Position numbers and translations under genes: made by a program
Source of the DNA: Bordetella genomosp. 2
GTDB lineage: Bacteria; Pseudomonadota; Gammaproteobacteria; Burkholderiales; Burkholderiaceae_B
NCBI RefSeq assembly: GCF_002261345.1
Contig: NZ_NEVT01000007.1
Location: 372,001-436,000 of the forward strand
DNA length: 64,000 bases
Reading direction: 5' to 3'
Notes under the pieces: generated by a model
Database searches by the model: none
What the model saw: only the letters and a program-made list of their open reading frames with translations
What the model was told of the DNA's origin: nothing
Shown: in pieces, positions 9,261 through 17,720 of the stretch
Numbering within the stretch: position 1 is the first letter of the stretch
Layout: each line of letters opens with the position of its first letter

Positions 9261-9790
9261 CTGCCCTCGCCGATATCGAAATCCTGCTCTACACCTTGTC
9301 CCGCGTGTTCCTCGTGCCGGTCATGCTGCTGATCGCCGCGGCCCTGGCCTACGCCCTGGCCATGCTGGGCGCCTTCGCCGTGGAGGCGTGGCAGCGCCGC
9401 CGGCCATCGCATGCGCGCGCGCTGTTCCGCTTCGCCGGCCACGGCGCGCCGCGCGCGGCGGAGGGCCAACGGCCCGCCGCGCCGCCGGTCGCCAGCGACG
9501 ACCTGGAATTGTGGATCATGAAACAGCTCGAATGGCTGCGCATCGTGTCGCGCTCGGCGCCCATGCTGGGCCTGATCGCCACCATGATCCCCATGGGCCC
9601 GGCGTTGCTGGCGCTGGGCGAAAACGACGCCGCCGCCGTGGGCAAGAACATGGTGGCGGCGTTTTCGTCGGTGATCCTGGCGCTGCTGGCGGCCAGCATC
9701 TGCTTCTTCATCCTGACCATCCGCCGGCGCTGGCTGCTGCAAGACCTGCGCGAACTGGAGCGCCAGCGGCAGGCGGGAGGGCAGGCCTGA
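9257..9790 (+). CDS. MotA/TolQ/ExbB-family proton channel protein
   Basis: A 177-residue membrane protein. Helix 1 is at about residues 10-40, a cytoplasmic stretch rich in Ala/Pro follows, and two helices near the C-terminus carry the ExbB/TolQ signature (APMLGLIATMIPMGPALLALG, then MVAAFSSVILALLAASICFFIL). The start ATG overlaps the chelatase stop (ATGA). In ExbB and TolQ this fold uses the proton gradient to drive a partner protein. Here the partner is probably the small protein encoded next, and the pair may energise the receptor or the chelatase. The role is inferred from context. Confidence 0.9.
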   Translation: MTALADIEILLYTLSRVFLVPVMLLIAAALAYALAMLGAFAVEAWQRRRPSHARALFRFAGHGAPRAAEGQRPAAPPVASDDLELWIMKQLEWLRIVSRSAPMLGLIATMIPMGPALLALGENDAAAVGKNMVAAFSSVILALLAASICFFILTIRRRWLLQDLRELERQRQAGGQA

Positions 9791-10098
9791 TGCGCTTCCT
9801 GGACGACGAAGACGGCCACGACCCGATGCTGTCGGTGGTCAACCTGATCGACCTGTTCCTCGTCATCATCGGCATGCTGATGGTGGCCATCGCGCAGAAC
9901 CCGCTCAACCCGTTCTCCCGGGACAAGGTCGTGGTGGTGGAAAACCCCGGCGAGTCCGACATGCGCATCACCATCAAGGACGGCCAGGAACTGACCCGCT
10001 ACGAAGCCAGCGGCGAGATGGGGCAGGGTCAAGGCTCGCGCGCGGGCATCACCTACCGGCTGGAAGATGGGCGCATGATCTACGTGCCGGAGGATTGA
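9790..10098 (+). CDS. DUF2149 protein, ExbD-like
   Basis: A 102-residue protein with one membrane helix at about 14-36 and a soluble C-terminal domain predicted to be periplasmic. The helix reads NLIDLFLVIIGMLMVA with Asp21 in the position of the proton-carrying Asp of ExbD (PLIDVMLVL). This suggests DUF2149 is a shortened ExbD-type stator partner of the preceding ExbB-like protein. The start overlaps the previous stop by one base (TGATG). It is the last gene of the four-gene unit; a convergent permease gene follows. Confidence 0.85.
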   Translation: MRFLDDEDGHDPMLSVVNLIDLFLVIIGMLMVAIAQNPLNPFSRDKVVVVENPGESDMRITIKDGQELTRYEASGEMGQGQGSRAGITYRLEDGRMIYVPED

Positions 10099-10123
10099 CG
10101 GCGCGCCCTCCCCGCCGCCGCGC

Positions 10124-11440
10124 TCAAAGCGGCTTCGGGCCTGCGCGCCCCATCGAGCCCAGATGCTGCAACACCCCGCCCAGCGCAATCCACGCCAGGC
10201 CGCCCAGCAGCCCGATCCACCCGCTGGACACCAGCATCACCAGCGACATGGCGAAGGCCAGCGGCAGCAGCAGCGCCGGGCACGGCATGCGGAAGGCGGG
10301 CGGCGGCCCGCCGCGCTGGCGCAGCTTGAGCAGCACCAGCAGCGGCGGCAGGAAATGCGCCACGTACAGGAACCCGCCCACCGCCGTCGCCAGGCGCAGG
10401 CTGCCCAACGCGGCGACCAGGGCCAGTATGGCCGCGCACACCAGCACCGCCGCCCATGGCGCGCCGGTCGCCGGGCTGACGCGCGCCAGCGCGGCGGGCA
10501 GCAGGCCGTCGCGCGCCATGGCGAAGCTGATGCGCGAGGTCACCACCAGCACGGCATTGGCGGTCGCGGCAGTCGTGCACACCGCCACCGCGGCGATCAG
10601 CTTGCCGCCCGCCGGCCCGAGAAATTGCGTGGCGGCGGCGCTCAGGGGCGCGGCCGACGCCCCCAGTTCGCGCCAGCCCAGGGTGCCGAGCGCGACCAGC
10701 ACCACCAGCAGATAAACGAACAGCACCAGCGCCAGCGTCGCCAGGATGGCCCGCGGCAAGTTGCGTTCCGGCTGCTCGACTTCTTCGCCGGCCGCCGCCA
10801 CCATGTCGAAGCCGCCGAAGGCCAGGAACGCCGTCAGCGCAGCGGCGAGCAGGCCGCCCGGCCCGTTCGGCAGCCACGGCTCGAACCGCGCCGGGTCGAC
10901 CGACGGCAGGCCGGCCAGGGCAAAGCCCAGCAGGCCGGCCAGCGCCAGCAGCATCACCGCCACTTGCACCTGCCCCGACAGCCTGACGCCGGCGACATTG
11001 ACCAGCGCGCAGGCGATCACCAGGCCGACCGCGCCCCACAGCGCCGGGATACCGGTGAGCGCCTGCAAATAGCCGCCGAAGCCCAGCGTGACGTAGCCGC
11101 TGACGAACAAATAGGCGCCCCAGAAGACCCAGCCCATCATGAAGCCCCAGCCGCGCCCCAGCACCGCGCGCACGAAGGCATAGCCGCCGCCCGCTTCCGG
11201 ATAGCGGCAGGCCAGTTCGGCGTAGGGCAAGGCGATCAGCAAGCCGGCCACGAAGGCCAGCGCGAAAGCCAGCAGCGCCGCCGGGCCGGCCACCGCGGCG
11301 GTGTGCCCCACCAGCACGAAGATGCCGCCGCCTATCGTGCCGCCCACGCCCAGCGCGACCGCGCTGCACAACCCCAGCGTGCGGCGCAGCCGGGCACGCG
11401 GCGCGGCGGCGAGTCCCGGTTGCATATGGCCCTGGCTCAT
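10124..11440 (-). CDS. APC-family amino acid permease
   Basis: A 438-residue, about 12-helix transporter of the amino acid-polyamine-organocation superfamily. The first helix carries the typical GVGGTIGGGIFVLVG motif, followed by PYAELACRYPEAGGGYAF, a hallmark of the family. It acts in the inner membrane; the amino acid or amine substrate cannot be told. The start overlaps the stop of the upstream AlaX-like gene by 4 bases, so both are probably cotranscribed, perhaps with the AraC-type regulator gene further upstream. Confidence 0.9.
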   Translation of the reverse strand: MSQGHMQPGLAAAPRARLRRTLGLCSAVALGVGGTIGGGIFVLVGHTAAVAGPAALLAFALAFVAGLLIALPYAELACRYPEAGGGYAFVRAVLGRGWGFMMGWVFWGAYLFVSGYVTLGFGGYLQALTGIPALWGAVGLVIACALVNVAGVRLSGQVQVAVMLLALAGLLGFALAGLPSVDPARFEPWLPNGPGGLLAAALTAFLAFGGFDMVAAAGEEVEQPERNLPRAILATLALVLFVYLLVVLVALGTLGWRELGASAAPLSAAATQFLGPAGGKLIAAVAVCTTAATANAVLVVTSRISFAMARDGLLPAALARVSPATGAPWAAVLVCAAILALVAALGSLRLATAVGGFLYVAHFLPPLLVLLKLRQRGGPPPAFRMPCPALLLPLAFAMSLVMLVSSGWIGLLGGLAWIALGGVLQHLGSMGRAGPKPL

Positions 11441-12174
11441 GGGTTCACCAGCCCGATGCGCACCCGGCGGTTATGGCGGCCCTTGTTGTCGATCTTCAGG
11501 ATCCGGAGCGGCCGCGAGGCGCCTGTCTCGCTCAGGTGCGTCCCGCCGCAGGCCTGGCGGTCCAGCCCGACGATGTCGACGATGCGGATCCGGCCATCGG
11601 CCGACGGCGGCGGCGCGACCGACTTGGAACGGATCAGGCCGTGTTCCCGCCGGGCCTCGTCCAGCGGTACGTAGACATCGCGCACCGGCAGGTTCTGCCT
11701 GATCGCGTCGTTGAGGGCGCCTTCGATGGCGCGGATGCGCTCGTTGTCCGCGCCGGGCAGGTCGAAATCCATCCGGGCGGTGCCGTCGTCGCTCATCTGC
11801 ACCCCGGTCACCAGGGCGCCGTCGAAAGCCTGGAACACGAGAGCATTGAGGATGTGGGTGCCGGTGTGCAGCTCGCGCATCATCTGGCGCAGGTCCGGAT
11901 CGACCTGGGCCTGCACCGCGCCGTCCAGCTCGGCGGCGGGATCGGCCAGCAGGATCCAGGTCTGCCCGTCGATGAGCTCGAAGCCGGCGACGGCCGCTTC
12001 GCCGCCACGCCAGCGCAGCAGGCCGCGGTCGGCCGGCTGGCCGCCGCCGCCGGGGTAGAACGGCGACTCGGCCAGCAGGACGCGGCCCGGCCGGGCGTCG
12101 ACGACGCTGGATTCGAGCATCAGGGTAGCGGGGTTCTCGTGATAGAAAGCGCGTGCGGGCATGATGGCGTCCAT
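11437..12174 (-). CDS. AlaX-type alanyl-tRNA editing protein
   Basis: A free-standing homologue of the editing domain of alanyl-tRNA synthetase, 245 residues from the chosen ATG. It hydrolyses mischarged Ser- or Gly-tRNA(Ala) in the cytoplasm. The zinc ligands are intact: HTGTH (His103, His107) and CGGTH (Cys209, His213). The N-terminal FYPGGGGQPADRG segment is the conserved editing-domain loop. The start MDAIMPARAF fits the family; an in-frame ATG 26 codons upstream would add an unrelated stretch and one 4 codons downstream is also possible. Coupling to an amino acid permease suggests a link to uptake of an amino acid that is mischarged. Confidence 0.88.
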   Translation of the reverse strand: MDAIMPARAFYHENPATLMLESSVVDARPGRVLLAESPFYPGGGGQPADRGLLRWRGGEAAVAGFELIDGQTWILLADPAAELDGAVQAQVDPDLRQMMRELHTGTHILNALVFQAFDGALVTGVQMSDDGTARMDFDLPGADNERIRAIEGALNDAIRQNLPVRDVYVPLDEARREHGLIRSKSVAPPPSADGRIRIVDIVGLDRQACGGTHLSETGASRPLRILKIDNKGRHNRRVRIGLVNP

Positions 12175-12259
12175 GGCAATGACTCGCGGCAGTATGGCCC
12201 GGCGCGCGGCGCGCGTATTGGCGAAAATTGCGGCGGCCGCGCAGTCCGGCACGCGCCCC

Positions 12260-13105
12260 TCAGGCGGGCCGGCCGCCGTGCTGCGCGGCCCGCGCGAATT
12301 GCAGCGGGGTGATACCGTAGCAGCGCTTGAAATGCCGCGTCAGCGCGCTCTGGTCGTAGAAGCCGGTAGCGCCGGCGACTTGCGCGATGGGCATGCCGCG
12401 CCGCAAGTAATGGCACGCGCGCTTCAGGCGCGCCTGCACCAGGTAGGCGTGCGGCGTCATGCCGACGCCGCGCTTGAACAGGCCGATGAGCTGGAACGGC
12501 GTCAACCCGGCGGCCGCGCTCAGGTCCTCCAGCCGCAGGTCTTCGGCATGGCGCTGGTGGACCAGATCGGTGACCAGGCGCAGCAAGGCCCGGTCGCGCG
12601 GCGGCGCCTCGATGCGCCCGCCGCCGCTGCCATGGCGGCGATACAGGCGCCCGAAAGTGGACACCAGCAATTCCCGCTCGCGGAACAAGTCGCGGCCGTC
12701 TTCCAGCGCGCGGTGCAGCGCCAGGAAGCCGTCGACCAGGTCGGCGTCGCCGAACCTGTTGCGGGTGAAATACGGAACCTCGGCCACGCCCAGGCCGCGC
12801 GCCACCGCGTCGATCGCCGACTGGGTCAGATAGAACGAGCGGTAGCGCCAGCGCTCGCTGTGCCCCATCCAGCCGGCGTGCGCCTCGGCCGGGTTGAAGA
12901 CGAACAATGTGGAGGAACGCGCTTCTTCCACCACGCCGCGGCTCTTTATCACCGAGCCGCCCGCTTCGGTGACGGCGATCACGAAGCCGTCATGAGTATG
13001 CGGCGGATATGCCTGGGTGGTGAAATCGGCGCACATCAGGCTCAGGCCCGGGGTGTGCCGATCCCACCAGTAGCGCGAGAGGTTGTGCGGGTCGGTACGG
13101 GCCAT
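12260..13105 (-). CDS. AraC-family transcriptional regulator
   Basis: A 281-residue regulator with an N-terminal cupin-like arm (YPPHTHDGFVIAVTEAGG) and a C-terminal AraC double helix-turn-helix at about 180-275 (LSAAAGLTPFQLIGLFKRGVG and MPIAQVAGATGFYDQSALTRHFKRCYGITP). The start MARTDPH is preceded by GAGG; a longer reading would add an Arg-rich stretch of no known similarity. It lies upstream of the AlaX and permease genes on the same strand and may control them. Confidence 0.88.
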   Translation of the reverse strand: MARTDPHNLSRYWWDRHTPGLSLMCADFTTQAYPPHTHDGFVIAVTEAGGSVIKSRGVVEEARSSTLFVFNPAEAHAGWMGHSERWRYRSFYLTQSAIDAVARGLGVAEVPYFTRNRFGDADLVDGFLALHRALEDGRDLFRERELLVSTFGRLYRRHGSGGGRIEAPPRDRALLRLVTDLVHQRHAEDLRLEDLSAAAGLTPFQLIGLFKRGVGMTPHAYLVQARLKRACHYLRRGMPIAQVAGATGFYDQSALTRHFKRCYGITPLQFARAAQHGGRPA

Positions 13106-13193
13106 GGGCGGCTCCTCGGCGGCGCGCGGCGTACAAGGGGAATGGCCGATTTTATCGGCTCTCCGCCAGGCCGCCACGGGCCGGCGGCCGGCG

Positions 13194-13859
13194 TCAGCCC
13201 AGCCGCACGGACAATTCGATGTCCGCCGCGAACGGCACCGACAGGTAGCCGCGCGCCGGCGACCGCACCCGCGCCAGATAGTCGGGACTATGGTCGGCAT
13301 TGTCGGCCACGATGAACGCGCCGGGCCGCAGGCGGCTCTCGACCCGCTCCAGCACGTCCGGATACAGCGCCTTGGCGCCGTCCAGCAGCAGCAGGTCGAT
13401 GGTCTGCGGCAGGTCCTCGCGCAATGTCTCCAGCGCGTCGCCTTCGCGCAGCTCCACCAGGTCGGACAAGCCGCCGGCCGCCAGGTGCTCGCGCGCCCGC
13501 GCCGCCTTGGCCGGTTCGAATTCAGTGGTGATCAGGCGGCCGCCGCCGTTGTCCCGCAGCGCGGCGGCCAGGTGCAGGGTGGAAATCCCGAACGAAGCGC
13601 CGAACTCGACGATGCTGCGCGCGCCGCAGCCGCGCGCCAGCAGGTACAACAGCCGCCCCGCTTCGCGCGAAACGGGCAGCGGCACGTCCTTCAGGCGCCG
13701 GTAGAGGTCGAGGTAATCCGTCTTGCTGCGCATCAGGCGCGCCTGCTCGTCCTCGGACAGGTCGGCGAATGCCGCGCGGGTAGCCGGCAATGCCGCGTCC
13801 GCTTGGGCGAACAGGCGTTCCAGCAGCGGGGCGACAGGGGCAGTGGTCAGGGTGGTCAT
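13194..13859 (-). CDS. Class I SAM-dependent O-methyltransferase-like protein
   Basis: A 221-residue methyltransferase of the catechol/caffeoyl-CoA O-methyltransferase type. Motif I is SIVEFGASFGISTLHLA, followed by an acidic TTEFEP, and IDLLLLDGAK carries the expected Asp. I choose ATG 13859 because GGAGA lies seven bases before it; an upstream in-frame ATG at 13892 has no ribosome site. It is divergent from a TetR regulator gene with a short shared promoter region, so it is the probable target of that repressor. The acceptor substrate is unknown. Confidence 0.85.
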   Translation of the reverse strand: MTTLTTAPVAPLLERLFAQADAALPATRAAFADLSEDEQARLMRSKTDYLDLYRRLKDVPLPVSREAGRLLYLLARGCGARSIVEFGASFGISTLHLAAALRDNGGGRLITTEFEPAKAARAREHLAAGGLSDLVELREGDALETLREDLPQTIDLLLLDGAKALYPDVLERVESRLRPGAFIVADNADHSPDYLARVRSPARGYLSVPFAADIELSVRLG

Positions 13860-13903
13860 GCAGTTCTCCAACAGGGAATTGAGCGCATCCATGTGCCGGA
13901 CTA

Positions 13904-13937
13904 GAATACGACTAATTATTCGCGTTTTACTATTCGC
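13904..13937. promoter_or_regulatory. Candidate TetR operator in divergent promoter region
   Basis: The AT-rich gap between the methyltransferase and TetR genes holds TATTCGC twice (13917-13923 and 13931-13937) and GAATA (13904-13908), which forms an inverted repeat GAATA-N8-TATTC with the first copy. This is a plausible operator for the adjacent regulator. Function is inferred from position and symmetry. Confidence 0.4.
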
Positions 13938-13951
13938 ATTCCGCGCCCCCC

Positions 13952-14599
13952 ATGACCGAACGCCGCAGCACCCGTATTTCCCCGCGCAAACAGCCCAAAC
14001 AGGCCCGCTCGACGGAGCTGGTCGCGACGATCCTGCAGGCTGCTACTCAGGTTCTGGCCCGGGAAGGCGCGCAGCGCTTCACCACGGCGCGCGTGGCCGA
14101 GAAGGCGGGCGTCAGCATCGGCTCGCTTTACCAGTACTTCCCCAACAAAGCCGCTATTCTGTTCCGGCTGCAAAGCGACGAATGGCGGCAGACCACCGAG
14201 CTGCTGTGCGGCATCCTGGAAGATGTCCGGCAACCGCCGCTCGACCGGCTGCGCCGGCTGGTGCATGCTTTCATTCGCTCCGAATGCGACGAGGCCGCCA
14301 TGCGGGTGGCGCTGAACGATGCCGCGCCGCTGTATCGCGACGCCCCGGAGGCACGCGCGGCCAGGGCGTCGGGCGCGCGCGCCGTGCAGGCCTTCATGCG
14401 GGAAGTCTTGCCCGACACGGCCGAAGCCGGCCGGACCCTGGCCGGCGACCTGGTGATGACGACGCTCGCCGCGGCCGGCAAGCAGTTCTCCGAAAGCCCG
14501 CGCACGCCGGCGCAGATCGCGGCCTACGCCGACGCCATGGCGGATATGTTGTGCGCATACCTGAGCGGCCCGGCGCGCCAGACCAAGGGTTTTCCCTAG
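13952..14599 (+). CDS. TetR-family transcriptional regulator
   Basis: A 215-residue repressor. The N-terminal helix-turn-helix covers about 20-66, with FTTARVAEKAGVSIGSLYQYFPNKAAIL typical of the family, and the remainder is an alpha-helical ligand domain. It faces the methyltransferase gene and is followed about 70 bases later by an SRPBCC-domain gene on the same strand. The ligand is unknown. Confidence 0.92.
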   Translation: MTERRSTRISPRKQPKQARSTELVATILQAATQVLAREGAQRFTTARVAEKAGVSIGSLYQYFPNKAAILFRLQSDEWRQTTELLCGILEDVRQPPLDRLRRLVHAFIRSECDEAAMRVALNDAAPLYRDAPEARAARASGARAVQAFMREVLPDTAEAGRTLAGDLVMTTLAAAGKQFSESPRTPAQIAAYADAMADMLCAYLSGPARQTKGFP

Positions 14600-14672
14600 C
14601 CGCGCGCATGTCGATATCGGCGCGGCCGGATCGTCGTAGCAATACATCCCCCACTCTGAGAGGCGAACCACC

Positions 14673-15119
14673 ATGACTACCGGAACCGTTCAATTGCACC
14701 GCGTCCTGCGCGCCCCCCCGGAGCGCGTCTACCGCGCCTTCCTGGAACCCGACGCGCTCGCCAAGTGGCTGCCGCCCTATGGCTTCACCTGCCAGGTCCA
14801 CCACATGGAGGCCAAGGTCGGCGGCAGCTTCAAGATGTCGTTCCGCAACTTCGGCACCGGCCACGGCCATTCGTTCGGCGGCGAATACCTGGAACTGGTC
14901 CCGTTCGAGAAGATCCGCTACACGGACCAGTTCGACGACCCGAACCTGCCCGGCGCCATGCACGTCACCATCTCGCTGCGCCCGGTCGCCTGCGGCACCG
15001 AACTCACCGCCGTGCAGGAAGGCATACCCGAGGTCATCCCCACGGAAATGTGCTACCTGGGCTGGCAGGAATCGCTGCTGCAACTGGCAAGGCTGGTCGA
15101 GCCGGAGATCCCCGACTGA
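14673..15119 (+). CDS. SRPBCC/AHSA1-domain protein
   Basis: A 148-residue single-domain protein of the START-like activator of Hsp90 ATPase homologue 1 group. The start LHRVLRAPPERVYRAFLEPDALAKWLPP and the end GWQESLLQLARLVE are typical. Such proteins form a helix-grip pocket for hydrophobic ligands; the precise role is unknown. It follows the TetR gene and may be cotranscribed. Confidence 0.85.
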   Translation: MTTGTVQLHRVLRAPPERVYRAFLEPDALAKWLPPYGFTCQVHHMEAKVGGSFKMSFRNFGTGHGHSFGGEYLELVPFEKIRYTDQFDDPNLPGAMHVTISLRPVACGTELTAVQEGIPEVIPTEMCYLGWQESLLQLARLVEPEIPD

Positions 15120-15135
15120 ACCACCCGGCCGGCGC

Positions 15136-15615
15136 TCATTTGGCGCCGAACTCCCAGCCGGGCAGTTGCGAGGCCTGCCGTATCCATGCCGCCACGGCCG
15201 GCTCGTCCAGCCCGGCATCTTCATGGATGTCGAGATAGCGCGTGTCCGGGTCCTTGGACGGCCCGGGCGGCATGGGCTGCAGCGCCGTGCCGCGAAAGAA
15301 GGTCACCTTGATGTACTTGGTGAAGCAGTGAAAGCTGAGGAACCAGCCGCGACCCTCGACGCCGTAGAACGGCGAGTTCCACCGCACCGCCTTGCGCACG
15401 CCGGGCACGGTGCGCACGATCAGGGCATCCAGGCGGCGCCCGATATCGCGCTTCCAGCCCGGCATGGCGGCGATGTAGGCCTGCACCGGCGCATCGCCGT
15501 CCGCCTTGGCGATCTGCGGGTTGCCGCCCGAGAGCAGGACTGGGCCGGCGTCCGCCTGCCGGGCCGAGCCGCGGTTGGCGGCCTTGGATGCCTTGACGGG
15601 TGTCTTGCTTGCCAT
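15136..15615 (-). CDS. DUF1801-domain protein
   Basis: A 159-residue cytoplasmic protein with a DUF1801 (YdhG/YjhX-like) domain: VQAYIAAMPGWKRDIGRRLDALI, then RKAVRWNSPFYGVEGRGWFLSFHCFTKYIKVTFF. The first 35 residues are basic and low in complexity. The family has no firmly known function. It lies convergent to the SRPBCC gene. Confidence 0.8.
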   Translation of the reverse strand: MASKTPVKASKAANRGSARQADAGPVLLSGGNPQIAKADGDAPVQAYIAAMPGWKRDIGRRLDALIVRTVPGVRKAVRWNSPFYGVEGRGWFLSFHCFTKYIKVTFFRGTALQPMPPGPSKDPDTRYLDIHEDAGLDEPAVAAWIRQASQLPGWEFGAK

Positions 15616-15642
15616 GGGTTTGGTCCCCTGCGACCGCGTGGG

Positions 15643-16065
15643 TCAGTCCGTCGTGACCGCCTGCGCGAAGCAGCGCGCCAGACCTTCGGGCGCGCCGAGT
15701 TGCCTGGCCCACTTGACCAGGTCTGGCCGGTCGGAAGCATCGGCCATGCCGCCCCAGACTTCCTTGAAGCGCGGCGCGCCGTCGCGGTCCTGGAAGAAGA
15801 ACACCCCCGACTCCTGCCCGGGTATGTCGAGCCACGCCGCGCTCCAGGCGCCATCGCGGTAGAGCTTCTCCATCTTGACCGAGGCCGGCCGCACCTGCAC
15901 GGTAAGCCCGCGCGCGGCCGCCGTGGCATACGTCTTGTGGTTGTCCGCATGCATGGCAACCGCCAGCCCGTCGCAAGGATCCGCATGGCCGGCCCCGGCC
16001 CATGCCGCCATCGCAACGCCAAGCAACGCGGCGCCGCCGACGCGGCGCGCCATCCGATGATTCAT
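15643..16065 (-). CDS. Exported protein of unknown function
   Basis: A 140-residue protein with a signal peptide ending at GHA (about residue 28). The mature part holds two cysteines, one near each end (DPCDG and LARCFAQ), that could form a disulfide in the periplasm. I do not recognise the family. It sits just upstream of the DUF1801 gene on the same strand, 27 bases apart. Confidence 0.65.
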   Translation of the reverse strand: MNHRMARRVGGAALLGVAMAAWAGAGHADPCDGLAVAMHADNHKTYATAAARGLTVQVRPASVKMEKLYRDGAWSAAWLDIPGQESGVFFFQDRDGAPRFKEVWGGMADASDRPDLVKWARQLGAPEGLARCFAQAVTTD

Positions 16066-16120
16066 CTCGCCCTCCAGTCATGCCGGCGCGGCGGCGTCGC
16101 CGCGCCACTTGCGCCCGATG

Positions 16121-16468
16121 TTACGGCAGCCGCGACACAATGAAAGAAGTTTCGTAATCGTGGTTGGGGTACTGTGCATTGACACGGCTGGCGAATTCCT
16201 GCTTGGAGATCCTGTGCCGGTAGGCGTCGTGCAGCCAGACCAGGAATTCGTTTTGCTGCGCCTCGGTGTCGATAGGAATGCGCTTGTATTTTGGATCCGC
16301 CTCGACCTGGCTCGTCAGTTTGTTGAACCAGTCATAGAAGGGCTTGTCCTCCACCGCGGCCTCGACGCGCGAATCGCTGCTGCTGGCCGCGCATCCGTGC
16401 ATCAGCGGCATCCCCAGCGCCAACGCGGTCGCCACGGCAAGACTGACCTTCTTGAATCGGATATTCAT
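16121..16468 (-). CDS. Small predicted lipoprotein of unknown function
   Basis: A 115-residue protein with a lipoprotein signal: basic start, hydrophobic stretch and lipobox MHGC, giving a mature lipid-anchored protein of about 90 residues rich in charged residues. The family is not recognised. It faces a small membrane protein gene. Confidence 0.65.
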   Translation of the reverse strand: MNIRFKKVSLAVATALALGMPLMHGCAASSSDSRVEAAVEDKPFYDWFNKLTSQVEADPKYKRIPIDTEAQQNEFLVWLHDAYRHRISKQEFASRVNAQYPNHDYETSFIVSRLP

Positions 16469-16642
16469 GCACGCCTCCCTGATGAGAACCTCACACTCGG
16501 AACCGCTACTGTAAAAGAAGAGTCTTGCAGGAAGAATAACAGGGGGCCGCCACCCGACGGCGGGCCCGGCTTGCGGCTGCGCCTGTCACACAAAGCCGGG
16601 GTATCGTAGGGCCTGCGCTTTTTTTCCGGAAACCCGACTTCA

Positions 16643-17035
16643 ATGAAAAAGATCATCTGGCTCGCTTTTGCCGTCCTGTCCGTGCTCTGGACCGGACTGG
16701 TCGCCCTCACCCTGCAGCTATCCGACTGGCTGCTCGACACCGTTGCCGCGTCCCGCCTGCCCGGCACGCTGGCGGAGCCGGGGCCGTGGACGCCGCCCGC
16801 CTGGGCCGAACCCTGGGTGGGAACCGGTCTGCTGGAATCGCTGCAGGCGGCCGCGGTGTGGCTGATGAACGGCGTCAACCAGATCCTGCCGGCGTTCGGC
16901 GGGCTGGGAACGGTGATCGCGGTGGTGGGCTGGATCATCTGGGGCATGGTGATGGCGCTCATGCTCGCGGTGGCGCTGGTCTTGCACTGGGCGGCGGGCC
17001 GCCGGCAATCCAGCGGCGGGGCGATCCGCGCCTGA
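16643..17035 (+). CDS. Small inner-membrane protein of unknown function
   Basis: A 130-residue protein with a membrane helix at the N-terminus (KKIIWLAFAVLSVLWTGLVALTL) and one or two more near the C-terminus (GTVIAVVGWIIWGMVMALMLAVALVL). The loop between is rich in Pro and Trp. I do not recognise a family. It converges with the DNA repair cluster that follows. Confidence 0.65.
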   Translation: MKKIIWLAFAVLSVLWTGLVALTLQLSDWLLDTVAASRLPGTLAEPGPWTPPAWAEPWVGTGLLESLQAAAVWLMNGVNQILPAFGGLGTVIAVVGWIIWGMVMALMLAVALVLHWAAGRRQSSGGAIRA

Positions 17036-17057
17036 GCCGGCGACGGCCCGGCGCCGA

Positions 17058-17720
17058 TCAGGGCCCTATCCCGATCGGCACGGCGGCGCCCTCCACGCAG
17101 GCCACCGCCGCGCCGTCGGGCCCGGGGTCGACCAGGTGCCCGCCCGAGAAATCGGCAAACGCCGGCAGCACGGTCACCCCGGGCCTCAGCCAGAACGCCG
17201 GCCAGGTGCGCGGCACGCCCGGCAGGCGCACCTTGGGATGCACGTGGCCGGCGATCACATGGCGGCCGCGCGGATCGGCATGCGGCAGGTGGCGGAACAG
17301 GAACGGCCCGTCGTCCCAGGCCTCGCCCAACTGGCGCACGCCCAGCGCAGCGCCCCGCAGCGCGCGGTCGTGGTTGCCGTTCAGCACCGCCACGTCCAGC
17401 CCGGCATGCTCCTGGCGCCAGCGCGCCCAGCGGTCGCGCCAGCCGGCCTGCGAAGCCGGCCCGTGCAGCACGTCGCCGACGATCCAGAGCTCGCGCGCGG
17501 CGGTCGCGGCCACCAGGCGCGCCAGGCGCCGCAGGTCGTCCTGCGTGGCGCCGCCCGGCACGGCAATGCCGGCCCGGCGGAATACATGGCCCTTGCCCAG
17601 GTGCAGGTCGGCGATCACCAGGCGGCCGCGCGCGGGCCAGTACAGGGCGCGTTCGCCCATCAGCGCCACCGGTTCGCCGGCCAGCCGCATGGCCAGCGCC
17701 TGGTCAGGCGATGTCGGCAT
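17058..17720 (-). CDS. pdeM: Ligase-associated metallophosphoesterase (MPE)
   Basis: A 220-residue calcineurin-like phosphoesterase with all metal motifs: ADLHLGKGH (Asp38, His40), VGDVLHG, NGNHDR and GHVHP. It is the nuclease/phosphoesterase member of the four-gene DNA repair cluster with Lhr helicase, ATP-dependent ligase and a metallo-beta-lactamase exonuclease. The start ATG lies 14 bases before the Lhr stop, so the genes overlap by 17 bases. Confidence 0.9.
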   Translation of the reverse strand: MPTSPDQALAMRLAGEPVALMGERALYWPARGRLVIADLHLGKGHVFRRAGIAVPGGATQDDLRRLARLVAATAARELWIVGDVLHGPASQAGWRDRWARWRQEHAGLDVAVLNGNHDRALRGAALGVRQLGEAWDDGPFLFRHLPHADPRGRHVIAGHVHPKVRLPGVPRTWPAFWLRPGVTVLPAFADFSGGHLVDPGPDGAAVACVEGAAVPIGIGP

